Assembly (NCBI GenBank): GCA_007116095.1
Contig: SKJD01000120.1
Span: 1-17,075 of the forward strand
Length of the DNA: 17,075 bases
Direction of reading: 5' to 3'
Source: Candidatus Hydrogenedentota bacterium
GTDB lineage: Bacteria; Hydrogenedentota; Hydrogenedentia; Hydrogenedentales; SCBR16-9
The notes under the pieces are model-generated. The model had not been told where the DNA came from. It ran no database searches and was given only the letters and a program-made list of their open reading frames with translations. Position numbers and translations under genes: made by a program. Positions 16,141 through 17,075 of this stretch are shown in pieces (within the stretch, counting starts at the first letter, position 1; the number at the start of each line of letters is the position of its first letter).

Positions 16141-17075
16141 ATGCAAAGCACCCAGGACGCACAGTTCTGTGACATATTACTGGAAAAAGGCGTTGTTGAG
16201 CCGGGACAGGTCAGCGAAGTGCTGGAGCTGCAGAAAATCCGCAAGAAGCGGGTCAGCGAGCTGTTGCTGGACTTGGGCTATGTCGATGAAGAACATATCC
16301 TGGCCGCGCTCAGTGAGCAATTCGACATTCCCTATGAGTTGAACCTGGAAGGGGAGATCGACGCCAAACTGACGACGAAGGTGCCCATCAACTTCATCCG
16401 TCAGTACAACATGGTGCCCTTCCGAAAAAACGGCAAGGCCTTTCATGTGGCGGTGCATGATCCGACGAACCTCCTGCCGCTGGACGACCTGCGTCTGCTC
16501 CTGGGCGGCCCAGTGAAGCCTGTCCTTTGCCGCATGACGGACATTAACCGAATCATCGACACCTACTTCGAGCAGCAGGGCGAGAACGCCGCCGAGATGA
16601 TCGGCAACATTACTATGTCCGATGACGAGCAGGACGGCGAGATGCACCATCTCGATCATATCGAATCCGAGCGGGACCTGCTGGACCTGGCGAACGAAGC
16701 GCCGATCATCAAGCTCATCAACCTGGTGATCACGGGCGCCGTCAAGGAGCGCGCTTCGGATATCCACATCGAGCCGTTCGAGCGCGAGGTGCGTGTGCGC
16801 TACCGGATTGACGGTGTGCTCTACGAAAAGTTTTCCGTGCCCAAGACCCAGCAGGCCGCGGTGATTTCCCGTGTGAAGATTATGGCGAACCTGAATATCG
16901 CCGAACACCGCCTGCCCCAGGACGGCCGCATTAAAATCCGCCTGAGCGGCAAAGAGATCGACATCCGTGTCTCCATCATTCCCATTGCCCACGGCGAGCG
17001 CGTCGTGATGCGTATCCTGGAGAAGGGGACTTTCCTCTTCAGCCTGGAGCAGCTCGGCATGGACCAGCGGGACAA
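16141..17075 (+). CDS. gspE: Type II secretion assembly ATPase GspE (3' end missing)
   Basis: 311 residues are visible before the window ends. The N-terminal MshEN/N1E-type domain (about residues 1-145; RVSELLLDLGYVDEEHILAALSEQF, here quoted only as its core LLLDLGYVDEEHI) normally binds the cytoplasmic domain of GspL, and in some family members binds c-di-GMP. The N2 part of the ATPase follows: NEAPIIKLINLVI (185-197), ASDIHIEPF (205-213), the HRLPQDGRI motif (256-264) and HGERVVMRIL (284-293). These carry the conserved Arg residues of GspE/PilB ATPases. The Walker A loop, Asp box and Walker B are beyond the window, so activity cannot be judged here. PilB or MshE is the alternative family, but the position directly after gspC and gspD favours GspE. 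It would power pseudopilus assembly at the cytoplasmic face. Confidence 0.92.
   Translation, partial: MQSTQDAQFCDILLEKGVVEPGQVSEVLELQKIRKKRVSELLLDLGYVDEEHILAALSEQFDIPYELNLEGEIDAKLTTKVPINFIRQYNMVPFRKNGKAFHVAVHDPTNLLPLDDLRLLLGGPVKPVLCRMTDINRIIDTYFEQQGENAAEMIGNITMSDDEQDGEMHHLDHIESERDLLDLANEAPIIKLINLVITGAVKERASDIHIEPFEREVRVRYRIDGVLYEKFSVPKTQQAAVISRVKIMANLNIAEHRLPQDGRIKIRLSGKEIDIRVSIIPIAHGERVVMRILEKGTFLFSLEQLGMDQRD

Noticed and set aside
1..17075. CRISPR array, tRNA, rRNA, transposase or integration site
   Set aside because: No direct-repeat/spacer pattern, cloverleaf, rRNA sequence or transposase-like protein was seen anywhere in the window.

Overview
The window reads as a bacterial chromosome fragment with every recognisable gene on the + strand. 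The best guess for the host is an environmental Gram-negative lineage outside the well-studied Proteobacteria, for example Candidatus Hydrogenedentota or Lentisphaerota. This rests on a Glu-Gly repeat linker between PKD domains, a CFI-box-like segment, a giant secreted repeat protein with a Cys/Gly C-terminal tag, and a type II secretion system (T2SS). The taxonomic call is inference; no rRNA or marker gene is present.

Region 1 (1-9330) is the 3' part of a very large gene whose start lies upstream. The 3,109 visible residues form two diverged copies of a block of about 1,300-1,370 residues. The copies are separated by two PKD domains and a Glu-Gly linker. Two IPT/TIG-like domains follow, then a C-terminal Cys, Gly-rich, hydrophobic and basic tag that looks like a surface-sorting signal. 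Each copy is itself built from a smaller beta-rich unit with acidic, probably calcium-binding, loops.

Region 2 (9331-11972) holds a short leader with an inverted repeat and one gene for an exported protein of about 829 residues. It has a matrixin (metzincin protease) fold whose zinc-binding HExGHxxGxxH site has been lost. A beta-sandwich region, an internal CFI-box-like segment, a two-helix membrane hairpin and a second extracytoplasmic beta domain follow.

Region 3 (11973-12408) is 436 bases without a convincing gene. It contains inverted repeats and a weak promoter-like pair in front of the secretion genes.

Region 4 (12409-17075) is the start of a T2SS cluster in classical order: gspC (inner-membrane HR + PDZ protein), gspD (outer-membrane secretin with an unusual acidic Tyr-rich N-terminus) and gspE (assembly ATPase, cut by the window end before its Walker A motif).

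A plausible reading is that the T2SS moves large, C-terminally tagged repeat proteins across the outer membrane, with the giant protein as a candidate cargo. The pseudo-protease could be a binding or scaffolding partner. Direct evidence for these links is only proximity and the tag. The strongest unusual features are the nested duplication, the dead metalloprotease with its rearranged C-terminal half, and the acidic repeat on the secretin.
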